Below are positions 47,378-58,428 of a stretch of 64,000 nucleotides of DNA, one piece after another; the stretch's first letter is position 1, and every line of letters starts with the position of its first letter. The stretch spans positions 11,124,803 through 11,188,802 of the forward strand of contig CM071599.1 of assembly GCA_036435485.1 (NCBI GenBank). The letters are read 5' to 3'. The stretch comes from Saposhnikovia divaricata (taxonomy: Eukaryota; Streptophyta; Magnoliopsida; Apiales; Apiaceae). The notes beneath the pieces are model-generated. The model had not been told where the DNA came from. It did no database searches and was given only the letters and a program-made list of their open reading frames with translations. Made by a program: the position numbers and the translations under genes.

Positions 47378-48913
47378 TGATAAGTGGATTTTATATCCAC
47401 TTGGAGCGTTCCATATCGGCTTAAATTGATTCACTTGGCCTCAAGTTTGTTGTATTTTTTATGTGTTTTCGTGTAGTGTGCAGGTTCGTGAATTATCGGT
47501 TAGGGTTTTCTATTTCCGTTGGTTTCGGCATGGATTACGAGTTTGGAATGAAGAACGGAACCTTTCCCTACAAGTCTTTGAAGATCATAAGTCAAAAGAT
47601 TGAAGAACGGGAGCTAGCGCAAAAGGAACGGAAGAAAATGGAGCACGAACGAAGAAATTAGTACCAAAATCATAACCTGGCAGGAGAGAGGGCGCAGCCA
47701 GCGTGCGAGTGGGCGCAGGCAGCGCGCGGGAGAAGTGATGGGCGCAGGCAGCACGCATGGGCGCAGGTGGCACGCGGAGTTCCTGGAAATTTCCTGATTT
47801 CTTTCCTGTTTCGAATTAAGTTGCTATTTTAGGACTTTTCTTGCTGGAAAAGACTCCTATGGCCTATATAAACACATCCTACCATCATAAAATGGCCAAC
47901 ACCCTATAATAACTTAGATTAAACACAGAGAGAGCCGAAGATAGAGATTCAGACTTGGAGACGGATTCCCGAAAGATCGTGACAGCATTCGGAGATCTAG
48001 ATCTACTTTTTTTTCTTCTTTTAGGCGATACTCTTGGATGTTTTTGGATTTGTTTTCTTAAACTCATTACTCTAGTTTATTTGTATTCTTTCATACATTG
48101 TTATTTACCATGGTATCATCAGATCCCATGATGACGAGCTGTTCGATTAAGAACTAATCGTTGTCATGGGATTCTAACGGATTTATTTATGGAGCTTTAG
48201 TATCTTGATGCTTTAAAGATCTATGTGTGATGTATATTGATATCCTCGTATGGTTGTGCTTAATTGTTAGATGCGTAGCTAATATCTAGATTGTTAATCT
48301 CTTGTGAAGCAAGAGTGGATCTTGAGATTTAGAACTTGCCATGCTAGCATAGGATAAGTTGATGACATCATGATTTGTAGCGTAATTTGAACTATCTTAT
48401 GCTGCCCTATGTGATCTTAATGGATAACTTGTGCTTAAACCATTATGTTTTCAAATCTTATAGAGATATAGGGTCTAAACATAATTGGTGTCTACCCATC
48501 TTCTATCTCTTTTGTGGATGTATGAGTAGTTTAGTATTCGTATACTGAGAGGTAGCGTGTACTTGTTCCGTGTTGTCCGATCAGATATCATAACCATTGC
48601 ATATAGTGATTAAAGGCGTCAGATCTAAGCGAAGTACTTAATGAATTTAGGATCCCATGTTTTCTCTAGCATAAGTAATTTGATTTCAATTCTCATTTGC
48701 TAATCAATTCTTAGTTTGTTAAATTGCTTTTTAATTAATTTTAGTTAATCAAAAACCCAACTTGTTAATTGTCTTAGCAGTGAATAAAAACCATACTTTG
48801 TTGCATAGGTACATTAACTGAATTAAAACCTAAACTAGATCTCTGTGGGAACGAACTTGACTTATATCTATATTACTTGTGACCACGTACGCTTGCGTGT
48901 ATTAGTGCAAACA
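47378..48913 (+). repeat. 5' LTR of the Athila-type element
   Basis: 1536 bp. Contains a GC-rich array of GGGCGCAGGCAGCGCGC-like units (about 47690-47780), in contrast to the A/T-rich remainder. Differs from the 3' LTR by scattered substitutions and a net 8 bp, mainly an indel near 48730. Confidence 0.93.
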
Positions 48914-49053
48914 AGTTTTTGGCGCCACTGTCGGGGACTCGGTGTTTTATTTTTAGTTTATGTGCTTGTCATCAGTGGCCGTTAGAGTTCACTGACTCGG
49001 ATTGTTTCTTACATAGTTTTTTTGTTCTTGGTGTTTCAGGTACTTGAGCGTGT

Positions 49054-50640
49054 ATGCGAACACGTTCTCAATCTCGTAAGGATAAACAGGAAGAAGAAGA
49101 ATTTGAAGCAGCAGTAGTTATGGGAGAACCAGCAGCAGCAGGAACTAAGGCTTTGAAGGACTATTCTCAGCCGAAGATCAATGACATCCAATCTAGCATT
49201 GTCAGGCCAGCTATTGCAGCCAACACTTTTGAAATCAAGCCTGGCACTATTCAGATGGTACAGAATTCGGTTTAGTTTTGGGGGTGCTCCCGCGGAAGAT
49301 CCTAATATGCACATTCGCAACTTCATCGAGATTTGTGACACTTTCAAGTTCAATGGTATGTCGGAAGATGCTATGAAATTGAGACTTTTCCCATTCTCTT
49401 TGAGGGATAAAGCTAAGGTCTGGTTACAATCTTTACCAGCCAGTTTACGACATGGGAAGATCTTGCTCAGAAATTTCTTACTAAATTCTTCCCTATGGCT
49501 AAGACAGTAGCAATAAGGAACGCGCTCACTCAATTTGCATAGCAATCTGGTGAATCTTTATGTGAAGCTTGGGAATGCTACAAGGAGATGCTTAGGAAGT
49601 GTCCTCATCATGGTATGCCTGACTGGATGGTGATCAATGGCTTCTATAATGGATTGGGAGCACAATCTAGACCTTTGCTAGATGCAACATCAGGTGGAGC
49701 TCTATGGGCAAAGAGCTACGAGGAAGCTTATGAGCTAATTGAGACAATGGCTGCTAATGAATATCAGAATCCAACTCAATGACTATCTCAAGGCAAGGTG
49801 GCTGGAATTTTGGAAGTGGATGCAGCTACAGCTATAGCAGCTCAGTTGAAGGCTCTGACTATGAAGGTGGATTCTCTTACCAACTATGGAGTTCAGCAGG
49901 TTGCTAGTGTGTGTGAGCTTTGTGCAGGTGCACATGATACGAATCAGTGTGCTATCTCTTCTGAATCGGCACAGTTTGTATGTAACTTTCAGCGACCTTC
50001 GCAACCAGCTCCAGCCACCTATCATCCGAACAACACAAAACATCCTAATTTCAGCTGGAGCAACAATCAAGGTGCGCAACAACCACAGCCTTATCAGCAT
50101 TTGTAGGGTCAGCAATATGGAGCTAAGCCGTACAATCCTACTGGTTTTCAGCAGCAGTATGCTCCAAGGCAACAATTCCAACCTCCGGGATTTCAGCAGC
50201 AACAGTCGTATGGGAATGCTGGTCAATCTTCGAATGAAAAATATGAATTGGATGAATTGAGGTTGATTGTTAAAAGACAAGTGGTATCTCTCAAGACGTT
50301 GGAGAATCAGATTGGGCAAATTGCTAATGCGTTGTTGAATAGGCCGCAAGGAACTCATCCGAGTGATACGGAGGCTAATCCAGGCAAGAGAGAAGTCAAG
50401 GATACGGAAAGGTTACAATGGATCCTAAATCAGCAGTTAAGGAAGACGAAGAAGATCAGAATCAGCGAGTTGAAAAATCTACAGTGCCAGAAATTGAAAA
50501 ATCTTACTTGGTGGCTGATCAGTTAGATGGTGAAGTGGAAAAGAGTAAGAAGTCTGCTGAAAAATCTATTCCGGAGCAGTCTACAAAGAGCAATCAGATC
50601 TACCCTCCTCCTCCATATCCTAAAAGACTCTAGAAGTAGA
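49054..50640 (+). pseudogene. Athila gag, multiply broken
   Basis: Begins MRTRSQSRKDKQEEEE and continues with the retrotransposon gag domain (NMHIRNFIEICDTFKFNG, LRDKAKVWLQSLPA), a C-terminal region with CELCAGAHDTNQC (zinc-knuckle-like), and a Q/N-rich stretch. The frame is broken by a TAG and an extra T near 49273, by further TAG codons near 49541, 50104 and 50631-50637, and by a TGA near 49780. Several TAGs stand where CAG would fit, as expected from cytosine deamination in methylated CHG sites. Capsid-forming function is lost. Confidence 0.88.
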
Positions 50641-50642
50641 AG

Positions 50643-51559
50643 TTGGATAAGCAGTTTGCTAAGTTCCTAGAGGTGTTCAAGAAGTTGCAGATTAACATAC
50701 CTTTTGCGGAAGCTCTTGAACAGATGCCGAGCTATGCCAAGTTCGTGAAGGGTATTCTATCAAGGAAGTTGAAGCTCAAGGATTTGGAAACTGTGGCATT
50801 GACAGAAGAATGCAGTGCTGTTCTGCAACAGAAATTGCCACCGAAGCTTAAAGATCCGGGAAGTTTCAATATCCCGTGCATTATTGGCAATTTATCTTTC
50901 AATAAGTGTTTGTGTGATTTGGGGGCTAGCATCAATCTTATGCCATTGTCGGTATTCATGCAACTTGGTTTGCTGGATCCAAAACCACGCTTTTTAAAGG
51001 ATTACGTGGTACGATTAGATCGAATAAGCCCTTCTGGAATAAATATTCAGCCGCCTGTGAACCTTCAGGTACTGTTTTATTCAATGTTTGTTCAATTACT
51101 CTTTTACCCGCAAATGCAATATAGGCATTGGGTTCGGCAATAATGATATCTCCCAACATACCAAAACTCGCAGTTACCCCCCCTGTAGTAGGAGATGTAA
51201 GAATTGGTACATAGAATAACTTTTTATTTGATTGATAATCATATAAAGCAGAAGATATTTTAGCCATTTGCATTAAACTCAAACTTCCCTCTTGCATACG
51301 CGCCCCCCCGGAAGCACATACTATAATAAGAGGGAGAAATTTGTTAGTAACGCTTAGAGGGGATATAATGAAATTCTTCAATTGGTGTCTCTTTGCAGTT
51401 GGCTGATCGATCAATCACGTATCCAGAGGTATAGTGGAAGATGTCTTGGTTAAAGTGGATAAGCTCATCTTTCCTGCTGATTTTGTTATTCTAGACTTCG
51501 AGGAGGATAAGAAGATTCCCATCATCATAGGAAGGCCCTTTCTAGCCACAAGCTGAACT
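50643..51559 (+). pseudogene. Athila protease region split by a plastid accD fragment
   Basis: Before the insertion: an acidic/basic linker, then IPCIIGNLSFNKCLCDLGAS and INLMPLSVFMQLGL, the retroviral-type aspartic protease with DLGAS. After it: LQLADRSITYP and, following a frameshift, FPADFVILDFEEDKKIPIII and GRPFLA, then a stop. The foreign segment is 50989 to about 51350. The protease cannot be made in one piece. Confidence 0.85.
50989..51350 (-). pseudogene. accD: Fragment of plastid accD inside the Athila element
   Basis: The minus strand encodes about 120 residues of the plastid acetyl-CoA carboxylase beta subunit (carboxyltransferase): FLPLIIVCASGGARMQEG, then ALYDYQSNKKLFYVPILTSP, TTGGVTASFGMLGDII, AEPNAYIAFAGKRVIEQT and GLFDLIVPRN. 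The real enzyme makes malonyl-CoA for fatty-acid synthesis in the chloroplast. Here only an internal, catalytic-core piece is present, reversed relative to the element and without start, stop or plastid context, so it is a nuclear plastid-DNA insertion. It has no stop in its own frame, suggesting recent transfer or little time to decay. Junctions are at about 50989 and 51350; about 30-40 bases of unplaced filler follow the right junction. Confidence 0.93.
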
Positions 51560-52339
51560 ATGATCGATGTTCAAAAGGGAGAGCTCACAATGAGAGTGCA
51601 AAATCAAAATGTCACCTTTAATGTCTTTAAGGCTATGAAATTTTTGGCAGAGGATGAAGAGTGCTTTAGAGTGGAAGGGGTTGATACTGGCCAGAATAAA
51701 GTGTTTGATCAGATGTTGAAGTCGGTTCCATTAGACGTTGCTTTACAAGGAAAGTCTGATACTGAAGATGAGGAATTAGGCGTGGGTGATCTTTGGGATT
51801 CTCAGGTGCTGATTGATGAGGTTGTTTCATGGTCAAATCTTGAGGATGGTGCAACTGAGTCTTTTCTTGAGAAAGATGTTTTGTTAAAGTATGAGGGTAA
51901 TAAAGATCTTCATGAGTTGTATAGGAATTTTACTTCTGATGAGATGTTAGAGGAATTGAATGCTATTTTTTCTAAGCATGAAATTCAACTTGAGGATAGT
52001 TCTTTTGATCCTAAGTCTGTTGTTAAGACTTTTGTTGGTGAACCACCCACTTCCGTTCTTAATCCGTCTATTACCACTCTTGATCAATCTTTGGTAGTTA
52101 ATAATGGAAATTATCATGTTGAAGAAGCTTCCAAACTCGAGCTTAAACCACCAGATCACCTGAGGTATGCATATTTGGGTCAATCATCTACTTTGCCTAT
52201 TATTATTGTTGCTAACTTGTCAGGTAGTAAAGAGAACAATGTTACTGACACTTTTGAGGAGCAAAGAAGGCCGAAACTTGTCATCAAGGATGTAGCCCCA
52301 GAAAAGATAATTAAATGGCCATATAGAGATACGGTGTAG
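51560..52339 (+). CDS. Athila protease-to-RT linker, truncated by pol deletion
   Basis: An open frame of 259 codons begins MIDVQKGELTMRVQNQNVTF, the end of the protease region, and continues through an acidic linker to ELKPPDHLRYAYLGQSSTLP and IIIVANLSG, which in Athila elements directly precedes reverse transcriptase. Instead of RT, the frame goes into EEQRRPKLVIKDVAPEK and stops. About 3 kb of pol is therefore missing, with a junction near 52230-52260. No independent function is expected. Confidence 0.75.
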   Translation: MIDVQKGELTMRVQNQNVTFNVFKAMKFLAEDEECFRVEGVDTGQNKVFDQMLKSVPLDVALQGKSDTEDEELGVGDLWDSQVLIDEVVSWSNLEDGATESFLEKDVLLKYEGNKDLHELYRNFTSDEMLEELNAIFSKHEIQLEDSSFDPKSVVKTFVGEPPTSVLNPSITTLDQSLVVNNGNYHVEEASKLELKPPDHLRYAYLGQSSTLPIIIVANLSGSKENNVTDTFEEQRRPKLVIKDVAPEKIIKWPYRDTV

Positions 52340-53859
52340 AAATTTTCAAGAGAAAAAGCCATTGCCATGTCTAGCTAAAGACTTTAAACAAAGGAGCTTC
52401 CTGGGAGGCAGCCCATGGATTTCCTGCTTTCAATAAAAGAGAATTTTCCCCAATTCTTCATAATTCTGGATTACTATTGAGGAGGGTGTAGAGGTCATTT
52501 GGCCTATTTTTGGAACTCACACCACTTATCCACCACCAAATTCAACACCTGAGGAGGGTGGCCCTGCCGATAGTTAGGTATGTTTTCTACTATCCTTTTA
52601 TTGCCTTCAATGAGGACATTGAATATTTCAAGTTTTGGGGTGATTTGGGGGATAAGTAGTGTTAGTTGAGTCTGTGTTCATGTAATAATCATATTTTGCA
52701 TGTTTAAGTGTAATTCATTCATATTTGTTCGTATTATTGCAAGTTTATTTCTTATAGGACATTTTGTTATTTTGTTTTTTACCATGTGAGTCCATTTTAG
52801 TTGCATTTCATAGCATATTTCATGATCCCTTAGGATGAGCTAATTCTGATTGGTAGGTCGATGTTAATTTGAGTGTGGTATTGATAAATAGAAGGTTGAT
52901 TTATAGTTCTTATGAAATTGACTTGCATGCTTCAGAAACAAAATCTTTACACAGTCTCATCGTTTGCTTTTGGGCTAGGTTGAGGTCATGCTTGTTTGGT
53001 TGTTTTGGATTTAATCACTTATTTATATTTAGAATTTTCGTTATTCCTTTGATGGCGTAGGAGTACTAAAATCTAAGTTTGGGGGAAACCAGGGATTTCA
53101 TGCTAATTGTTATGTGTCAAAATGGCTAGTAGCCACTCATAATTATGAGTAGTCTAGGGTTGGATGAGATGGAGCGAAACGAACTCATTCTAAGTTAGTT
53201 GTGTAAAAAAAATGAAAAAAAAGACAGAAAAAAAAGAGTTATGTAATTGTTAAATGCAGAATTAACCAGGGTGAGCTCTTTAATACTCGAGCAATTAAGT
53301 TCGCGGGGACTATGTGCCTAGTGACCTAAGGCTTTTATAGTCTGGGATCCACTAACCTAATGCTCGCTACATGGGTATTATTGTATAAGCCTTTTGGGGC
53401 CTCATCCATTGCACGTTTAAATAAGCATGCGTTGATATGTATAGTATTATATGTCGTAGTTGTTAGTAATAAAGCATGAATTCCTGTCTAACTCGAATGA
53501 TGATGGAGGTGTTTCTAGGTTATGAAGTGTTTACCGTCTATTCTATTTATAAACTTGTGATTGTCTTGGCGAAGAATATGTATGATTTTAATCTAGTGTT
53601 AGGAGTATATCTGATGAGCATCGCACACACGCATGTTTCTGTTCATGTATTGTTAGTATACGGGGACTTAGTCGAGCTCTATTTGGATTTAGTTGCATTC
53701 TTTGAGATATTTGCTTGCTAGTTGGTTTTGGTTAGTTCGAGGGGATTGTTGCATTTTCACTATAGTAGCATTCATGCATTGCATTGCATCTGTCAGTATC
53801 AAGTCTGTTTTGAGTCTGTTTTATGCTTGAGGACAAGCATCGATTTAAGTTTGGGGGTG
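52340..53859 (+). other. Athila 3' untranslated region and polypurine tract
   Basis: Starts with GGGAGGCAGCCCATGG, a sequence typical of the region after integrase in these elements, then a long non-coding region ending CTTGAGGACAAGCATCG and the polypurine tract AAGTTTGGGGGTG (53847-53859). No env-like frame seen. Confidence 0.75.
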
Positions 53860-55387
53860 TGATAAGTGGATTTTATATCCACTTGGAGCGTTCCATATCG
53901 GCTTAAATTGATTCACTTGGCCTCAAGTTTGTTGTATTTTTGATGTGTTTTCGTGTAGTGTGCAGGTTCATGAATTGTCGGTTAGGGTTTTCCATTTCCG
54001 TTGATTTTGGCATGGATTACGAGTTTGGAATGAAGAACGGAACCTTTCCCTACAAGTCTTTAAAGATCATAAGTCAAAAGATTGAAGAACGGGAGCTAGC
54101 GCAAAAGGAACGGAAGAAATCGAAGCAAGAACGAAGAAATTAGTACAAAAATCAGAACCTGGCAGGAGAGAGGGCGCAGCCAGCGCGCGAGTGGGCGCAG
54201 GCAGCGCGCGGGAGAAGTGATGGGCGCAGGCAGTGCGCATGGGCGCAGGCGGCGCGCGGAGTTCCTGGAAATTTCATGATTTCTTTCCTGTTTCGAATTA
54301 AATTGCTATTTTAGGACTTTTCTTGCTGGAAAAGACTCATATGGCCTATATAAACACATCCTACCATCATAAAATGGCCAACACCCTATAATAACTTAGA
54401 TTAAACACAGAGAGAGCCGAAGATAGAGATTCAGACTTGGAGACGGATTCCCGAAAGATCGTGACAGCATTCGGAGATCTAGATCTACTTTTGTTTTCTT
54501 CTTTTAGGCGATACTCTTGGATGTTTTTGGGATTTGTTTTCTTAAACTCATTACTCTAGTTTATTTGTATTCTTTCATACGTTGTTATTTACCATGGTTT
54601 CATCAGATCCCATGATGACGAGCTGTTCGATTATGAACTAATCGTTGTCATGGGATTCTAACAGCTTTATTTATGGAGCTTTAGTATCTTGATGCTTTAA
54701 AGATCTGTGTGTGATGTATATTGATATCCTCGTATGGTTGTGCTTAATTGTTAGATACGTAGCTAACATCTAGATTGTTAATCTCTTGTGAAGCGAGAGT
54801 GGATCTTGAGATTTAGAACTTGCCATGCTAGAATAGGATAAGTTGATGACATCATGATTTGTAGCGTAATTTGAACTATCTTATGCTGCCCTATGCGATC
54901 TTAATGGACAACTTGTGCTTAAACCATTATGTTTTCCAATCTTATAGAGATATAGGGTCTAAACATAATTGGTGTCTACCCATCTTCTATCTCTTTTGTG
55001 GATGTATGAGTAGTTTGGTATTCGTATACTGAGAGGTAGCGTGTACTTGTTCCGTGTTGTCCGATCAGATATCATAACCATTGCATATAGTGATTAAATG
55101 CGTCAGATCTAAGCGAAGTACTTAATGAATTTAGGATCCCATGTTTTCTCTAGCATAAGTAATTCGATTTCAATTCTCATTTGCTAATCAATTCTTAGTT
55201 TGTTAAATTGCTTTTTAGTTAATCAAAAACCCAACTTGTTAATTGTCTTAGCAGTGAATAAAAACCATACTTTGTTGCATAGGTACATTAACTAAATTAA
55301 AACCTAAACCAGATCTCTGTGGGAACGAACTTGACTTATATCTATATTACTAGTGACCACGTACTTTTGCGTGTATTAGTGCAAACA
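53860..55387 (+). repeat. 3' LTR of the Athila-type element
   Basis: 1528 bp. Retains more intact CpG sites in the GC-rich array (about 54170-54262) than the 5' LTR. Confidence 0.93.
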
Positions 55388-55399
55388 CACGTATCAGTT

Positions 55400-55760
55400 T
55401 GTTATGCCTAAGATCACTAGCAACCCCAACTTCATCTTTATCCGATAACCCATCCCCCGAATCAATCAACAAACTAATATTCGACGATCCAACATCATCC
55501 CCTAACGCCTCAATTGACAAAGTAGTAACTGCATCAACAACCCCCAATAATGCAGCCAATTTGTAATCCAAAACACCATAAACACCAAACAAAACACAAC
55601 TCTAAACGAAACAAAACCCTGAAAAGGGGTTCAAGAAAACACAATCCTCATCACAAATTGAGCTCAACCCAGGTGAATTAATCACCCCCAGAAGCTTATC
55701 AGTCGCCTCAGACGAATTGGGTATGTTAATTGAGGTGAGTTTCTTCAAGAAAACGATAAG
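55400..55760 (-). pseudogene. Possible captured gene fragment
   Basis: On the minus strand, 55400-55592 reads as normal-looking protein (FGVYGVLDYKLAALLGVVDA, SIEALGDDVGSSNISLLI, DSGDGLSDKDEVG) with balanced codons, unlike the surrounding repeats, and C-rich plus-strand sequence continues to about 55700. I do not recognise the family. It lies between the Athila duplication and the right end of the GATACGCC element, so it may be a host gene piece carried by that element (Pack-type). No start or splice sites can be assigned. Confidence 0.4.
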
Positions 55761-56329
55761 AGAATCTTTTTTTTTTCAAGTGGGGTTAAGTAATTAGGGA
55801 GAGAGAAGTGAGAATTGGGGTTAAGGGGTTGTTTGGGAGATGGGGTTTTAGAGGAGGGTGAGATTTTAGTGGAAGAATCGAGAGAGATTTTAGTGGAAGA
55901 ATCGAGAGAGATTTTGACTAAGGGTGTTGGTGGGTAAGAAATAGCAGCTTGAAGAGGATGTTTGATAGTATTAAGTTGTAATCGTACTGTATGTTATTAG
56001 TCGTAATGGTTTTTTTTGGTATATAGTGAAGGTGAGATACGCCTTAGCAGAAAGCGTATGAAGTGGGTAAAAAGGTTGGTGTTACCGACATTGGGCAATT
56101 TGGGATGTGCAATGCATAATTTTGGGTATTATGGGTAATTTTTCACATGTAATTATGAATATAATTAAGTAAATTACATATTAAATTTTAACCTAAACTT
56201 TCTTTTTAAATATAACCAAAAACTAATTATAAAGAAGTCGGGAAGTATGTCACATGGGTTAACTAGGGTTAGTTGATTTCAATAATTTTTACATATTTAT
56301 TAAGCTCATTATTGGCTTATTATGTAAAA

Positions 56330-56360
56330 CTAGCATAATAGCCCGTGCAAAACACGGGCC
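56330..56360 (-). mobile_element. 3' terminus of a Helitron, minus strand
   Basis: On the minus strand: perfect hairpin GCCCGTG-TTTTG-CACGGGC, then TATTATG and CTAG, followed by T. The element extends to the right; its 5' end was not found. Confidence 0.7.
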
Positions 56361-57383
56361 ATATAATAATTCATAAAAAAATTTTGTTAAAATATAATTA
56401 GATGTTAAATCGTAAGAGTTATATTTTTAGTTGTGTTTGATCAGTGTGAGAAGAATGACTGACTAAGCAGTAAGTAAGAGTTAATTGTAACTATCAAGTA
56501 TTACCACAATAATCTTGGTGTATTGAAATTCGTGAAAAAATAGTTGGCTTATTTATTTTTGAATGGACTTATTTATTTTTGGATGGAAGAAGAATTAAAT
56601 ATTATATCATTTCTAATTTTATTTTGTAAGAATAATGTAATGTGACGAAAAAAATAAAAATAATAGAGTTTAGAAAATCTCAGCGCACATTTCCAATTTT
56701 GGATCTTAACGCACATTTTCAATTTTTGATCCTTTTCTCCAACCAATTTCGGAGAACAAGGAGAACAAATAGTTGTGCACTCCAAAATAAATATATTATT
56801 TGTGATTTGTAGGATCATGGTATTTGACCATCTCAGATGTATTCTTTCAATAGCAAATTGATCATAACAAAATATTTTCTTCAAATACATTGTACCATCT
56901 ATTGTCATAAGTGAACTTTCAAAAATCCAAGATAATATCTCAAATTTAATGACAAAACATATTTAGACATGTACAAATTCAAACACATACACGAGTAACT
57001 AAAATAAAGTGTCAGATCTCATAACGGGTTTTTAAAATGAGATGTGTTAATGTATACATCGAATGAATTATGTTGTAAAAATTCAAGTGTACAATAAAAT
57101 TCAGTTTTATACATCTATTTTCACTCATTTTGTATGAAATTAATAACACTGGTTGTAAAACTCATTTTGTATGAAACTAATAACATTGGCATATTACGAA
57201 AATGCTGCAAAAAATATAGTGCGAGATACTAAAGATATCAAAACTATATTGACATTTTTTTTACCAAATCCAAATCCCATATGTAAATTATTTCTTATTT
57301 TTAATATTTTAATCTTTATTATTAATCAATCTATGTATTACCCGATGATAATAGGATTAACCGATATAGTGCAAATATATTTA

Positions 57384-57935
57384 AAATAAAATATTATACT
57401 GATATCGAGTAAAAATATGTTATACACTTTATTTATTATTTTATGTATTAATTTTAACAATAAAAATATTTTGGCCATTCGATAATATAGACATAATTGT
57501 TAAAAGAGAGAAATATTGTTATAAATTTTTATATATCTATTTTCACTTCCACCCGTTTACCTACTTGATAATTGAGATAGATTTCAACTAATTTTCCGTC
57601 ATCTACCTCCTCACTTCATTTTTTTTTTGACCAATTTTCGGGTACCTCAATACCTTTCATACTTAAAATAAAATATTATACTGATATCGAGTAAAAATAT
57701 ATTATACACCTCTTTCATCAATTTTTATAAAAATTTAATAATAAACATATTTGAACCATTTATCTAATATATAGACATAATTGTTAAAAGAGAGAAATAT
57801 TGTAATAAATTTGTATAGATCTATTTTCACTTACGCCCGTTTACCTACTTGAGATAGACTTCTACTTATTTTCCGTCACCTACCTCCTCACTTTGATATT
57901 TTTTTTGACCAATTTTCGAGCACTCGGTACCTTTC
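57384..57935. repeat. Tandem duplication of a ~275-bp unit
   Basis: Two adjacent diverged units, each starting AAAATAAAATATTATACTGA and containing TAGACATAATTGTTAAAAGA, CCCGTTTACCTACTTGA and TTTGACCAATTTTCG. Confidence 0.85.
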
Positions 57936-58428
57936 TTAATTCTGACTTCGACGACATCATATCTGTCAATTTATATTTTTACCCTCCCCGACTACTATTT
58001 TTTACTATTATATAAGAAAAATATTTTAATAATGTTATCCCTAATAAATCATAAAAATAAGAGTTAAATGCATTTTGTGTATCTCAACTATTAACATTCT
58101 GCACTTTGTGTACTTGAAATATCAATTGTGCAATTTGTGTACCTAAACTATACAAACTCAAACATTTTGTGTACTTCTATCAATTTTGATTAACGGCGTT
58201 TGTAAACAAGAACATCAAGGGGACAACACTGTCATTTCACAGTAATACAATTTCTTTTTTTGACATAATACAAATACATTGACCAAGTTATAATTGGTCA
58301 TGTTCAGATTCTTGGTCAATGAAATTTAAATGTAAATTTAAATATGTTCGAGGCATTTTTACATGTAAATACTAAATTAATATAAGCTAAAGAAACACCA
58401 AGGTACAAGTAGTAGATTAATTTTATAG

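Larger units (their letters stand above)
47378..55387 (+). mobile_element. Athila-type Ty3-gypsy element, complete ends, no pol
   Basis: Two long LTRs (47378-48913, 1536 bp; 53860-55387, 1528 bp) start TGATAAGTGG and end GTGCAAACA. CACGT duplications flank the element (47373-47377 and 55388-55392). A primer-binding site TGGCGCCACTGTCGGGGA lies at 48920-48937, and a polypurine tract AAGTTTGGGGGTG directly precedes the 3' LTR. The interior holds a broken gag, a protease region split by a plastid fragment, and a linker, but no reverse transcriptase, RNase H or integrase. It is therefore non-autonomous. LTR length, primer-binding site and gag type are those of Athila. Confidence 0.95.
46780..56150. 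mobile_element. Old TIR element with GATACGCC repeats, interrupted by an Athila element
   Basis: The left end (46780-47377) and right end (55393-56150) flank the Athila insertion. GGATACGCTTTATGCTAGAG near 46807 matches the complement of CTTAGCAGAAAGCGTATGAA near 56039, so the ends are inverted repeats. The left arm carries at least eight GGATACGCC-like words 30-60 bases apart (46808-47355). The element at 8364-9087 shares the CCTAAATACC and GGATACGCC words. Exact edges are uncertain. Confidence 0.6.
56151..58428. other. A/T-rich region with Helitron end and tandem duplication
   Basis: No genes seen. Contains the Helitron terminus at 56330 and the duplication at 57384-57935. Around 58070-58180, TTTTGTGTA and TTTGTGTAC words recur, resembling ends of an unrecognised TIR element. 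Confidence 0.5.

Noticed and set aside
49036..49545. 169-codon minus-strand frame
   Set aside because: It is antisense to Athila gag, and the sense frame matches a known domain.
49783..50358. 191-codon minus-strand frame
   Set aside because: Antisense to the Q/N-rich end of Athila gag; leucine/arginine-rich as expected from a shadow frame.
50956..51414. accD as a functional gene
   Set aside because: Only an internal piece of the beta subunit is present, without its ends, in a retrotransposon and antisense to it.
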